The notes beneath the pieces are model-generated. The model worked only from the letters and a program-made list of their open reading frames with translations. It was not told the DNA's origin and did not search any database. This document shows, one piece after another, positions 35,817-47,682 of a DNA stretch of 64,000 bases. The translations under genes and the position numbers were made by a program. Numbering within the stretch: position 1 is the first letter of the stretch; each line of letters opens with the position of its first letter. Source of the stretch: Microcyclospora pomicola (lineage: Eukaryota > Ascomycota > Dothideomycetes > Capnodiales); assembly GCA_002786065.1 (NCBI GenBank), contig NHNY01000017.1, positions 391,442 to 455,441 of the forward strand. The letters are read 5' to 3'.

Positions 35817-37137
35817 TCAAAGCATGCCGAAGATCGCAGCAACAACGCCAAGGAGGCCAGTGGTGCCGGTGATGACAAGAGTGTTGGCAGCACCTGTCGA
35901 GGAGCTGGGAGAGGAGCTGCTGGTAGTAGTGCCTGTGCCGTTGGAGGTAAGCGCGGTCGAGTCGTCGCCTTCGCATGTTTTGATGACTTTGATGGCGGAA
36001 CTGCTTCCAGCTTCATTCTTGAAGGTGTCGCATGATTTGTCGATGCTACCGGTGGTGTCGGTGGATTGGAGATTGAAGGCACCAGCGATGTTTGTGATCG
36101 CTGGCAATTCAACGCTATAGAAGTATCAGTCATCGCGGGGTCTCACAGAACGAGTTAGGAGACTCACTCGGTAAAGATGCCGTAGAAGTTGAAAGTACCC
36201 TGAATAACTGAAAGGCTGCCAAGGTCGTCGACGACGGCGAGCTTGCTGTTGTTGGCAACCACGAAAGCTTGCTCGATGGTCGTGAGCTTGGGCATAGACA
36301 CATTCGTCAGATCCGTGTTGCCCACGATGTTGACACCTCCTCCAACGGTGGTAAGGTTAGGAGCGGACAGGGTAGAGAAGCTGTTTTGCTCGAGGTAGAT
36401 TGACCCATTCATGACCGTGAGCAAGGGGATGCTTAGGCTCTCCAAGTTCATCAGGTTTATGGTGTTGGCCCAGACCAAAGATGGAAAGCTGGCTGCTGCA
36501 GTGTCACCATTGCCTCCAATGCTGAGAGTGTCCGAGACGTTGCCGAGCTGCATAGAAATGTCGTCCAAGAAACGGTTGCTGACCAACGTGAACGTGTCCA
36601 CTTCCATGAGGTTAAGGCCGGTAAGGGATTGAAGCGAGGTATCTTGGATCGAGACTGTCTTCGCTGTCGTGATCTCGGCAGCCAAGCTCAAACCGGTGAG
36701 GAGGTTGAGGGCGGACCAGTCAATGGAGTCGACCGTGGTGAGCAGAGGAAATGAGACGGTGGTCAATTGGTTCAGACCGACCAACTGGAAGGTATCGTCG
36801 ATTGTGGTCAAGCTGTCACCCGAGATGGTAGAGATATCAGAGACATTGTTCAATACAAGGCTTCCCGTGATCTCTTTGATGCCATCCAACTGGATCGAAC
36901 CGGTGGTGTCTGTGGCAATGGCGATAGATCCGGAGAATGTAGTGCAGCTGGCGAGAGCACTGGCGTCACCCTGGTTTTGGATGGTTGTGGTGGCGGAGAC
37001 ACTGCATGAGTCGGCTGAGGAAAGACTGGTCAGTAGCCATTCTACCACGCAAAGTTGGGGATTGGTGGGCCGCGGGAAGACTCACCAGCGGCGCGTCCTG
37101 CCACGGCCAGGGCTGGTACGAGGTATCTGGCAGCCAT
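35817..37137 (-). CDS. ECM33: Ecm33-family GPI-anchored cell-wall protein
   Basis: Three exons on the minus strand, 37137-37086, 37014-36168 and 36114-35817; introns of 71 and 53 bp; 398 residues, the usual Ecm33 length. Exon 1 supplies a short signal peptide (MAARYLVPALAVAGRAA). Mature protein begins ADSCSVSATTTIQNQGDASA. The body consists of receptor-L/LRR-like beta repeats (for example ITGSLVLNNVSDISTIS, LNQLTTVSFPLLTTVDS) with many N-glycosylation sites. The C-terminus has a Ser/Thr stalk and a hydrophobic GPI signal (LVITGTTGLLGVVAAIFGML). Ecm33 proteins are needed for normal cell-wall architecture and N-glycan-dependent surface organisation. Strong codon bias toward C/G-ending codons suggests good expression. 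Confidence 0.95.
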
Positions 37138-39827
37138 TGCGGTGATGTGTCTGGAGGATGGAAAGATCAGCAAACGCAACTCGCAGAGGTCATTATCGGA
37201 GCAGAGGCGAACGCGGTATCGAAGAAGGCGTTGCTGTGATAAACGATGGCGGAATCGGCGGTGTGATGTAGTGTCGGGCGACGAGTGATGCGATGGAGAT
37301 GAGGTGAATGCTCACGATGGTATTAAATACTGCTGGTGGGTGGATCTCGTGGGTAAGACGAGCAGCAGTGACGGGGCGACGCGTGCGATGGATGCAGGTC
37401 AAATGAAGCGACAGGCTGGAGCGAAGGGTCCGAGAGGATTCGGGTAACGGGGTGGAAGAAGTGGAAGACGATGAAGAAGAAGAAGCAGCAACGATACGAA
37501 CAAGGCCAGCGAGAGAAGGCGTCGTGGGTAGAATGGGAGACGGATCAATGAGTTGAGGAGAGAAACAAGATGTTGGTGAGAAAAGGGAGCCAGGGCCAGC
37601 TCGGACGCGCGCCTGCTTGCCTCATGCTTAGCGTCCCGCGGCCTGCAGCTTGGCTCGCCGATCGTCATTGGCCAGGGGCCAACCCATCCTGCTCCACCAG
37701 TGTCTCGAATATCATCTTTCTCGGCCGGTAACATGACAATTCCTCGCGGACGCCCATTCATCTGGACAGCATGGCCACGGACAGCAACCATCAACTATGA
37801 CCCGACGGACAGCAATCATCAACTACGACCCGGCGTACCTTTCAGTCAATCCAGTTCCAGGAGGCATATCAAGACTGTCCACCATCATAGACTCGATGAT
37901 GCTGATGACCTTCCCAATGCATCAAGCTACCTGCACGGCCACCACCTACTACAGTACTTGGACTGCGCGGGCTCTTCTTAGGCCAACAGAGATGCGATCC
38001 ACTGGTGCGGCCGTGATGGTGGCAAGCACCCAGCACTCGGCACTATAAAGCTTTTTCCGACCCAATTGAGCAGACTCTGGACGAAATCCATGTTATATCG
38101 CTAGTCTGGACAGTAGACCCTGCACAGACGACCGTTGCCATCCATCATCTCATCCATAACCACTGTACGGAGTAGCAATAACACAGCCGGACGCTAGTCC
38201 GCTCTACGGCCCCCACTATTGGCCACTGCCCGTTGCATTGATCAATCTCGAATTTCCCCTGTCTCCTCCACTAGAAGGGTGTGGCACCGGCACATCATCT
38301 CGCTCCGTCTGATCACTACGCCGTCTTCGACCTCACATTGTATCCTCGAGATGTTCTGCTGTGTAGAGCTGCGACTGCTTTCTCGAGGACATGGATGAAA
38401 ACACCTCGAGACGCTTGCTCGGGCTGTCCTCATGCAGGGTGTCTTGGCCATGTGGCGGGCTTACGCAATCCTTGCGGCTCAACACTCCATCTTTTGGCCG
38501 TGATAAGCGGTCTCGCTGCGTCCAGAGCACGATGATGACCACATGCAACACAAGGTGGCTGCGCGGCCACAGGTATGTGCCATCACAGCTTCGCATAGTC
38601 GTGGAATCGTCATATCAGCTTCCATATGTTGAGCATCCAGCAGTCCAGCCAGAGACCAATTGTCTCGGACTTTACACATGCAACTTTCGTGGCGCATGCT
38701 GCGTGCATGAAGCTCAAAGGAGCTGTACCGTTCATACCAATTCTACCCCGTGTACGCGCTATATTTAGACGATTCGTAATGGGTTCTGAGCCTTCACAGC
38801 CTGCGCACAGAATCTCGGCGTGCCTGTGCTTGGTCCATGTTCGACCAGATCTCCCTCCCTTCCCTGCGACAAGTCCGGAAGGTCTGACCTAATGCTGATC
38901 ATGCATCCACGAATACAATACCTTATATGTTGCCACCGTGGACGGCCAGCACGTTGTATCGGGGCCGAGAAGGCATCTAGCCAGTTCGGATTCTGGACCA
39001 AGGGTGGGTATACGCAATCAACAATAAAATACTCTACCTCATCTGAACCCTCCACTCCTCCGTCAAACCATCACTTCCAAAAACTCACGTGATCAACTAA
39101 TGCAGGAGACCCGCCATGAAACCTTCGCCTACCCGCTCGAATGCTTGGCACGTTTCAACACGATGCAGATCTGCGGAGTGATCTTCAGGATGAAGCTCAT
39201 GATAAGTAGATCAAACGTCGGACGTACTACAACCTTGCTCGCCTAACGTAGTTATGCAGCACGGTGTTGAGCATCATCATCAGGGGCGGATTGTCAACGT
39301 TGCACCTGCATCCGATGAAACATGAAGCACCATGACCCCTGTCGTTGCTAATGGAAACAAACGCAGCCGTGGTGTTGGTGGCATGAAACGTGGACGTACT
39401 CACGTACCTCACAACGAAGCGGCAGTATCAGCAACATGAGCGGAAGAAGCGGCTTTGCTGTACATGAAGTACAAAGATACGGAATACTCTTGTACAGGCA
39501 CTGAATCGACTGATAAGAGTCGAACTCCCAAGGATGACTTGTGGACTTCTAGCAAGTGCTCACACCATGTTACAGGAAGGTTTTCATCATCCTCTAAGGA
39601 CAACATTGCGGGATCGCCAGCCGGCAGATGCATGTCCGCTGTGTTGTGGAACCTCGCCTTTGTTACAACAACGGTTTCAAGGTATGTGCATGTGCATGTG
39701 CGTCTATGCAGGTCCCTTTTCACGCGAATGTACATTGTCTGTTTGAGACCCGATCACCGCGCAGAGCACGCATGCATCTCAAGCAAGGAAGACTCGCATC
39801 AACACTGTTGAATCTCCAGCCCTGGAT
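37138..39827. other. 2.7-kb intergenic region
   Basis: Contains the Ecm33 promoter (37,138 to about 37,700) and the 3' side of MPP10. No gene recognised. A TCACGTGA palindrome lies at 39,085-39,092, far from any mapped start. Confidence 0.45.
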
Positions 39828-41924
39828 CTAAAGCTTGTACTTGCCGCCACCCATCTGCGCACCAGCGTCCTCGCCATGCGCGCCATTCAGTTTCTTTCCC
39901 TCCACGTTGCTCATGCCACCTTTCCTTCCAATCACCTTGACCCCACCCTTCTTGAGGTCACCAATGACCTGCTTCTTCTCCTTCGCCGCCCTCGATTCCG
40001 GCTTCGTATCCGGCGCCGCCTCGTTGCCGCCCGCTTTGCGAATCCGCTCCTTCTCGCGTCGTCGCCGCCGGATCTTCTCTCCACGCTCCAGCTCCTCGCG
40101 AGCCGCGGGCAGACCGCTCTTGCCGGCGACTTCCTCTTTGCCGCTGCTCGCCGCACCACCTTTGTAGACTTCTTGGGGCGCGAGTTGGCTGGCGCCTGCA
40201 ACCTCGCCGGATGCCGTGGGCCGGGCGTCCTCCATCGTGATGGTGGGAGCATCGACGCGGATGTCGAGCTGTGGCGCGGCGGCCTTGGGGCGGAAGTGCC
40301 AGGAGGATAAGCTGTCGAGGTCGCTGCGGACTTTGTTCCAGAGCGCCAGGATCTCGGCCTCTTCCTTCTTCGTCTTTTCATCCTTGGCATCGACGAAGTT
40401 CGGATCGGTCTGCCGGAGATGTTCTTCCTCGTACTCTTCGGCGAGACCTTTCTTACTCTTCGTGTTGTCTAGTTGGAAGTCCATTTGTCCTCGACGGCCG
40501 GTGCCGAGATCTTCGGGTCGTCGGCGGATGATGTCTTGAAAGTCATGGGCCAAGATTCGTCGCTTGATCAGTTCTTCGAGACTCTCGCTCACTTCAGCTG
40601 TGATGACGGGGATAGGTTTGCCGGCACGTTCGAATTCGAGATCCTCTTCCAAGAGGGAGTTCATCGGTCGATCAGCCGCGCGGGCTTCACCTTGAAGAGT
40701 CCACTCTCGCTTTGCAACATTGGCCGCTTCTAGCTTGCGAATCTCGGCTTGAAGAGCTGCCTTTCGACGTTCATGTGTAGATCGCCGTGACATGGGATTT
40801 GATGGGTCGATTTCTTCTTGCTCCTCCTCTTCTTCCCCAGCTGATTCCTCATCCTCGAAAAGATCACGATGGACGGCTTCCATTGTCCGATTGAGATCGT
40901 CTTCTTGGTCTTCATTTAACTGATGAGCAGACTTCTGGGGAAAGTTGTGCGGATTCGGTCGTCCTTTCTTGTTCCTGCGTTGCTTCTGTGCAGGCGGCGC
41001 GAAGAAGTCTGCGTACATGAGATTGTTCGTATTGCCCAGACCGCCCATAGCGTCCATCTCGCCCACTTCCACCTCGACATCGTCCTCGTCTTCGCTCTCA
41101 GCATCAGGATCGCCAAAGGTGGGACCATCCTCTTCGTCATCTTCGTCCTCATCTTCCATATCGACATCTATGTCCCCATCCTCCATGGTAGGCTTCCTAG
41201 TGGTCTGACTCATGGGGTCTGCATCCCAGTCAAGTTCCTCTTCATCGCTAGCAGCATCGTCTGGCTCTCCTCTTGCGTCTTGCTGTTCCAGGAATTCGGA
41301 CTGTTTGTTGAAGTTCTCAATTGAGAAGAACCCGTCATTCAAGCCGAACTTGTCAGCCACGAACTCCTCAGCAGGCTCTCCCTCATCATCGTCGTCAGAC
41401 ACTTCGCCGTTCATGGCTTCGTCTTCGAAATCGTCTTGGCCGTCGAAATCTGGGCCATCCTCTTCAGAGTCGTCTTCTTCCCCATCCATATCAATGCCCT
41501 CCACTTCGTAATCCACGCCTTCCTCCCCAAGATCACTCCCATCTTCAATATCTTCCTCGTCGTCTAGGCTAGCGTCTTCTTCGTTATTCTTCAATAGTCT
41601 TGCCTCTGCTTCCTGCAGCCCACGCTCTGCCTCTTCCCGTGCAGCGTCGATGACTCGTTTGGCTTGCTCCCATATTTGCTCGGGCGCAAAGCCTTGTGTG
41701 TGAACTTGCTTGATGCGCAAGACGTCTGTGTCGTTGTGCACTTGGCCGCGCTTCCTCTTCTTGCGAGCATCCGATTGACGTTTTTGCTGGACCGCACTGA
41801 CATCTGCGGCAATCGGGTCAAGAGCATGCTTCAGATAGACTAGAGCATCGGTATATAGTGGAAGAGTCGGCTGTAGAAATTTATGAGGCGCATTCGCCAG
41901 ACTGGCGACCAATGTATCCGCCAT
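39828..41924 (-). CDS. MPP10: U3 snoRNP protein Mpp10 (SSU processome)
   Basis: Single exon. From the preferred start (ATG 41,924, MADTLVASLANAPHKFLQPT) it has 698 residues. The frame continues to an ATG at 42,047, but that extension runs into the divergent promoter and looks non-coding. The first half contains long Asp/Glu blocks (about residues 120-320), typical of Mpp10. The conserved C-terminal half reads EWTLQGEARAADRPMNSLLE, EDLEFERAGKPIPVITAEVS, ESLEELIKRRILAHDFQDII and DKFGL-type segments, ending in Lys/Gly-rich sequence. Mpp10 joins Imp3 and Imp4 in the U3 particle and is needed for early 18S rRNA cleavages. The strong acidic bias is a family trait, not a sign of an odd gene. Confidence 0.94.
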   Translation of the reverse strand: MADTLVASLANAPHKFLQPTLPLYTDALVYLKHALDPIAADVSAVQQKRQSDARKKRKRGQVHNDTDVLRIKQVHTQGFAPEQIWEQAKRVIDAAREEAERGLQEAEARLLKNNEEDASLDDEEDIEDGSDLGEEGVDYEVEGIDMDGEEDDSEEDGPDFDGQDDFEDEAMNGEVSDDDDEGEPAEEFVADKFGLNDGFFSIENFNKQSEFLEQQDARGEPDDAASDEEELDWDADPMSQTTRKPTMEDGDIDVDMEDEDEDDEEDGPTFGDPDAESEDEDDVEVEVGEMDAMGGLGNTNNLMYADFFAPPAQKQRRNKKGRPNPHNFPQKSAHQLNEDQEDDLNRTMEAVHRDLFEDEESAGEEEEEQEEIDPSNPMSRRSTHERRKAALQAEIRKLEAANVAKREWTLQGEARAADRPMNSLLEEDLEFERAGKPIPVITAEVSESLEELIKRRILAHDFQDIIRRRPEDLGTGRRGQMDFQLDNTKSKKGLAEEYEEEHLRQTDPNFVDAKDEKTKKEEAEILALWNKVRSDLDSLSSWHFRPKAAAPQLDIRVDAPTITMEDARPTASGEVAGASQLAPQEVYKGGAASSGKEEVAGKSGLPAAREELERGEKIRRRRREKERIRKAGGNEAAPDTKPESRAAKEKKQVIGDLKKGGVKVIGRKGGMSNVEGKKLNGAHGEDAGAQMGGGKYKL

Positions 41925-42093
41925 GATGCAAGATGCCTTTGCTTGTTCGGTACCTTTAAGTCTATCACAGAGTTTGTATGCAAGAACTTTTGAAGTCGAC
42001 GCGGAAAGGTACCGCGCTTCGACATCACGACAAGAAAGTGACAGCACTACGGTACTTTTATGCTCACTTCGATCCTCACGAGGTCAACCCATC
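41925..42093. promoter_or_regulatory. 169-bp divergent promoter, MPP10 / ALG10
   Basis: Carries three copies of CGGTAC(C/T)TTT: 41,948-41,957 (plus), 42,005-42,014 (reverse orientation, AAAGGTACCG) and 42,050-42,059 (plus, CGGTACTTTT). The spacing and both orientations suggest a regulatory site. The cognate factor is unknown. Confidence 0.5.
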
Positions 42094-43886
42094 ATGGCTA
42101 CGGCAGTCGCCAGCCTGCTGGTGCCGTTATCATGCTGGTTCTATGCTGTGCACAAGACTGTACTCGAACCTTACCTTGTACGTAGCCACGCCATTGAACA
42201 TACAGTAAGTGGTTTGAATATCTCATATGTTTTCCTAGGACGAATTCTTCCACGTCCGACAAGCACAGCATTATTGCGCTGGTCGTTTTGAGGTCTGGGA
42301 TCCCAAAATCACAACACCACCGGGGCTGTATCTCCTCTCCACGCTCGCTGCTCCTTTTCTTGGCTGCGATATCTCGGTGCTACGAGCGTTGAGTGCACTA
42401 TGTCTTTGTGTACTGGCATTCGTGATAGCCAAGACATATCCTCTGCGGCATGCTGGCGGGTTACTGGCGCAGCATAACGCGCTGAACATTGTCCTGCTCC
42501 CGCCGATGTTCTTCTTCACCGCGCTCTACTACACAGATGTTGCGTCGACCCTTTCGGTCTTGCTGTTTTACTTGGTCTTCTTGCGGTCGTACTGCAATGG
42601 CAATCCATCCATCGCACAGAAAGCATCCCTCGTCCTGTTGGGGCTGGCAAGCCTTCTCTTCAGGCAGACCAACACTTTCTGGGTTGCGGTCTACCCAGCT
42701 GGAACTGTTTTGATCCACGAGCTAGACCGAGGTCATGATGCGGTCCGAGACTCGATGCATCGAGGCAGTCAGGGGTTCGGCGACAGCATTTACAGCGTAG
42801 TTAAGACCAGCTGGAAGATGGATGTCATATACAGCCCTGCTGTGCAAGGAGCATGGCTCGAAGGTTTGAGCTCGCCATATCCTTCATATACGCTGCACAG
42901 CACTGATCTAACAACCCCCAGATTATTCCCGCACTGTGCTTTCCATAACGACTTGCACCTTGAAAGTTGCTTGTTCGCCGACTCGGATCGTCAAGTTGTT
43001 GTCAGCTTTGACCCCGTACCTCACGCTGCTCGTCGCTTTTGCAAGCTTCATTTTTGTCAATGGTTCTGTAGTCCTCGGAGACAAGACCAACCACGTCGCC
43101 ACCCTCCATCTCGCTCAAATGCTCTACCTTTGGCCTTTCACGGCTTTCTTCTCCTGGCCTCTGCTTCTTCCATACTTCTTCCAGGTCCCGCTCACGCTGC
43201 TCACAAAAGTCCCGAACCTTCCGCTCCCGGAACTGGTGCTACCATATCGTCGACAACGTGTTCTCCCCAGATTCGGGATCATGGCACTCTGGACCGCTAT
43301 CGCCATCGCCGTCGTACACTTCAACACCATCGTCCACTCCTTCACGCTCGCGGACAACCGTCACTATACATTCTACGTCTTCCGGCTGTTGCTGCGCCCA
43401 TGGTCGATCCGCTACCTGGCAGCGCCCGTCTACATTGTCTGCGGCTGGGCCAGCATTCAAGCTCTGGGGAACGGTGCGTCTACACTTACCACCTCCCCCA
43501 CTGCCTCACACAGCAAAACACGTCCGGTCCTCCCTGTTCCTGACGGCGTGCACTCCGCGACCACCGCTTTCGCACTCGTCTGGCTCGCCACCACCACGCT
43601 GCAACTCATCACCGCCCCCCTCGTCGAGCCTCGCTACTTCATCCTCCCCTGGCTCTTCTGGCGCCTTCACCTACCGCTATCCCTTCCCGCAGCGCACGAG
43701 GACGAGCGCACAAATCCTCCAAAGCCGGAAGCGCGGAAGTTACCGCAGACCTCGACGCTGGATGCCCGTCTTATCCTCGAAACCGCCTGGCTACTCCTCG
43801 TCAACGTTGTCACGGGCTACATCTTCCTCGCGTGGGGCTTCAGCTGGTCGCAGGAGCCGGGCGCCGTGCAGCGATTCATGTGGTGA
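42094..43886 (+). CDS. ALG10: ER alpha-1,2-glucosyltransferase Alg10
   Basis: Exons 42094-42177, 42239-42863 and 42922-43886; introns of 61 and 58 bp; 557 residues. Exon 1 holds the first membrane helix (SLLVPLSCWFYAV); exon 2 opens with DEFFHVRQAQHYCAGRFEVW, the lumenal signature of the family, followed by DPKITTPPGLYLLS. The second splice restores WLEDYSRTVLSITTC. About ten to twelve hydrophobic segments in total, including long ones at the C-terminus (EPRYFILPWLFWRLHLPLSL; AWLLLVNVVTGYIFLAWGF). Alg10 adds the third and last glucose to the dolichol-linked oligosaccharide before transfer to protein. A possible extra short intron near 43,474-43,516 is not needed for the reading frame. Confidence 0.93.
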
Positions 43887-45371
43887 AAAAATGAGAACAG
43901 GAGCAGAGCTGTCGGTCGTGGGGTGGAGTGGGGTGTATACTGTTTCTGCACCATAGAAATCTAAGGTATAGATCCATCACATCCATCTCAACCTCCTCGC
44001 GCCGGCTACCCGCCCCTCGAAGATGAATGTGTGTGTATGTATATATCGGCAAGTATGTACACACATCCAAGAATCAATAATGCATCTGTCCCCACCAAAT
44101 CTCCTGCTATCATCCATCGATTCTACCACTCAACAAAGCATCGACTTTGACAACGATGCCCATCAGTCATGGCCACGCATGATTCCCATACGTCGCCTCC
44201 GACGCGTAAGGCCCAGCATCGTCCCTCGCGAAGCGCCGTAGCTACTATACACCAAAAGAACGAGAAGAAATCACCCTCGGCCGCTCATATGCTGACGCAA
44301 TATGTATACCCTCAGGCATGTATCCAAGAGATGAGTGACCTCTCTACCACCATAATCTCCATATCTTCAGAACCACCATTTCCCCACCGGACATGTACGC
44401 ATCACACCTACGTACAGCTGGCTAGCCAGCTACGGTAGCAAGGCAGACCAACGACCCTAGTGGAAGGAAACGGCAAGAGCGTCAAGAGAGTCAAGCGTAT
44501 GGTGAAGCTGTGAGGAGAGTGAAGGGAGACTGGCGAGGTCGGTAGACGAGTGAGGGAGCTGAGATATCAAGACAAGAGATCGGGGGTCTTGATCAGGACC
44601 TAGACGAGCGGATATTGATTCAAGGTATCGGGGTCTTGATGGGTGGGATCGTGTGTGTGTATTTGTATGTGTATGTATGTATGTAAGTACGCATGTCCAC
44701 CTAGGTACCTCACCTACCAGGTCGCTATCGACCTCAAGACCATAAGTCTACACCAAGCGCGTCCACTGAATAGAAGGGCCAACAGAACAAGGCACGCAGG
44801 TCCGGTCAATTCAAGTCACATGCAAAGAAATGAAGCAAGACAAAGTTTAAGATGAATTCGAAGCAAATCTCCACCGAAGTTGACAGTGGCGAAAGTGAAT
44901 AAGTCAGGGTAAAAATACTATGTACATCTGGGAGAAGAGGCAAGGTGTCAGCTGGCCTTGCTATCTCTCCTCCCCGTCCCGCCGATCCACCCTCCTTCCG
45001 TTTTTCTTTTCCTCGCCCTGTCCGCCTAGGACGAGTGCCATGTATACGCCTTGTTGTGAGTGATCCCAGGGAGAGAGGCGGAGAAACCCTTCCAAGCCTC
45101 AAATATATACATGAACGTAGGGCATGTGGGGAGATCTTGTTCTCCCGCTACGTGCCTACGATTTTCGTCGCTTGAGTTCAGAAAAGTGTGTGCTGGACTG
45201 AAGGCCGGAAAATCATCCGAGCTTCGTGATTTGCGGTCGTGGGGACGGTGTCGAGGCAAGTAAGAACACAAACGACATGCGTAGAATCATCTCTACAATG
45301 CGCGGCCTTTTCTATTGCACGACTCCACAAGTGGCTTTCAGTGCTCAGGCCTTATGGCAGATTGCTCAACG
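43887..45371. other. intergenic between convergent genes
   Basis: Contains GTATGTATGT-type simple sequence (about 44,026-44,060 and 44,653-44,690) and a stretch of GATCAGGACC/GGTCTTGAT copies (44,580-44,640). No gene supported. Confidence 0.5.
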
Positions 45372-47682
45372 TCATCGTTCCGACTCGTGTTCGCGCTTAG
45401 CGTCCTCGAGCATCTCCCACTGCATGCGTTCGTTCTGCTGCTGAATTACCGGCCGGTGTTTGGGGTCGTGCGTGCCTTCTTCAATCTGGCGCACCACGCG
45501 CGCAGGGTTGCCGATGACGACGGTGTTATCGTCGACGTCCTGTGATAGCAAAACAATGTCAGCAACTAGCTTCAGATGTGGCGTCAATGTCAGTGGCGGG
45601 GATATCAAAGCAACATACCTTGGTGACTACACATCCTGCACCGACCACGGCACCATTGCCGATCTTGCGGTACGGGAGGATCAGCACGTTGTTGCCAATG
45701 AAGCAGCCTTCGCCGACGGTGATGGCACCCGCGATGAACTCGCCGGCTACGCCGTCACCGCGGATACTCTGACGCACGCTGGCCGTCTGCGTGATGAATT
45801 TGACATCTGTGCCGATGATCGTCTTGTTGCCGATCGTGATCTTGCACGCATCCTCCATCACGCACCCACGGCCGATGTAGACCTTATCACCTAGGTGGAC
45901 GTTGTACCCGTAGTCGCACATGAACGGCGATTCCACCTGCGTGCTGTGGCCGACACTCCCCTTCAAGGTACCGTTGGGCGACGGTTCAACGTCTTGCCAA
46001 TGCCGCGAGTTCGGCCCGGACGGTGCAGGTTTCCGCCACGAGGGCTCGACGATGGCACGGAATCGTCGGCCGATTCCCTCTTCGTGAATATCAGAGTCAG
46101 CGCGCCGAGCGTCGTTGAACGAGTCGACTGCACGCTGACATGCTTTCCGGTCATCCCGAAGTTCTGCGTCGAAAAACGGGGAGAAGGGCTTGCCGATGAT
46201 CATTTTCTCCTTTTCTGTCATCTTCGCACCAGGAAGTTGGCTCAAGTGTGCAGCCCGGCCGCGCTGCGATCCAGAGCCGTGAGAGCTGCCGTATCCGGCG
46301 CGAGCAGAGCCATAAGGCGGTGGAACGTTTGGCCGAAACGACGACGGTGTGACAGACCACGGATCCATGGGTGGGAGGGTGGTACCGAGAGGTGGCAAGG
46401 ATGGTGGCGGCGGTGGAGGCCCTCGACTGGACTGCCAATGCTCTGACGGATGGGGAGGACCACCATGCATGGCAGCGTCTTGCGGGTGCATGTGATCTGA
46501 GGCAACGGAATATCGAGGGTGGTGGCGAGGCTCGTTGATTGGCGCTGGAGGACCAGGAGGTGGCGGGCCGTGCGGATACCAGTACTGCTGCTCACCCCAA
46601 GCAGGCTCGCGGAAGTGTCGACCGTCTGGTGGGTAGGGTGGATACGGTTCATGAGATGGCGGTGGAGGTCGCGAATGTGGATAGCCGTGGCTGTCATGCG
46701 GTAGGGGCTGGGGCGGAGGCGGTGGCAAGAGGTGAGGTGGTCCGCCGTGATGGTGGCCTGGGTGTGCCGACATGGCGGGATAGGATGAGTGTTCATGAGA
46801 AGGTTTCGATTGCAGCGTGATGGCATGCCGTGGTCCCGTCGCGGGTGGAGCTTTGTAGCCAGACGCGGGTTTGACGCCATAACCACCACACGTGAAACCG
46901 CCTCGCTCGCAATTCTTGCAGCTTGGCTTAGCCTCGTCGCACTTCTTCTTCCGTCGTCGACAAGTCAAGCAGCCAGTCTTGGTGCGTTGGCTGAACTGTC
47001 GCTTCCTTTTCTTCGACGTCTCCGAGTTGATCTGGTCATCGTCGCCGGGACCGCCATCACCCATTTCGCCATCGCCTTGGTCATCGTCGTCTTGGTCATC
47101 AACGCCGTAGCTGAGGTCCTCATTTCTGCCGTCCGGGCTGTACGAATGCTCATGGGCGGAACCATGGCGATCGTCGGGATGTGGGGGATTGCTCGACTTG
47201 ATGGCGTTGGCCAGCTGTTCAGCGAGCGCTGCTTCCGTTTCTGGGTGGGCCTGTTTGGGAACACTGCCTTTGTTCCAGCTTCGTGGTGGCGAGGGAACTC
47301 GACCACGCTCCTCTCTCTCCACGGATTCGACTGGTGTCCCGTTGGTGGAGTCGGGACGAGCTGGGACATTGCGCGACTCAGGCGTTCGCTCCCGGTCAGG
47401 CACATCAGCATGCATGCTTTTCCGGGGCCGCTCATCATCCGCCGCTTCCATGCGCTTCCGCTTGAGGCTGGCCAGATCCTCCGGGATGGGTGCCTCGGAA
47501 GGCTCAGCAGGGCTGGTGGGCTCGGCCTTTTTGGCACTTCCAGGCGCGTCGACATCGCGGGGTGGACTTTCCGACGGGCGTTTATCTGCGGGCGGTGTCC
47601 AGGCACGAGGGGCGACGCTTGGCCTCCGAGCCTCGCCGTTCACGGCGGTGAATCCCGCAGCGGGAGGGTCTTTGGTGGCCAT
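45372..47682 (-). CDS. Zn2Cys6 domain fused to a maltose-acetyltransferase-like hexapeptide domain
   Basis: Two exons on the minus strand, 47682-45619 and 45539-45372, intron 79 bp (GTATGT...CACAG); 743 residues from MATKDPPAAG. The frame is open to 47,904, which would add 74. Disordered Pro/Asp-rich sequence leads to a perfect zinc cluster, C-x2-C-x6-C-x6-C-x2-C-x6-C (about 238-265), preceded by KKRKRQ. A His/Pro-rich linker follows (about 280-475). Then comes a Mac-type segment (TEKEKMIIGKPFSPFFDAEL, near 489) and a left-handed beta-helix of hexapeptide repeats (GDKVYIGRG, IGNKTIIGTD, VGEGCFIGNNVLILP, IGNGAVVGAGCVVTK), closing across the intron with DVDDNTVVIGNPARVVR. In active sugar O-acetyltransferases TATHP carries the catalytic His; here the aligned stretch reads TQTAS, so the His seems replaced. 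The protein may be a DNA-binding regulator with a non-catalytic or ligand-sensing domain. That is inference. Confidence 0.85.

Noticed and set aside
41925-42047. Upstream extension of MPP10 to an earlier ATG
   Set aside because: The extension lies in the divergent promoter, contains the repeated CGGTACCTTT motifs, and MADTLVASLANAPHKF is the more natural N-terminus.
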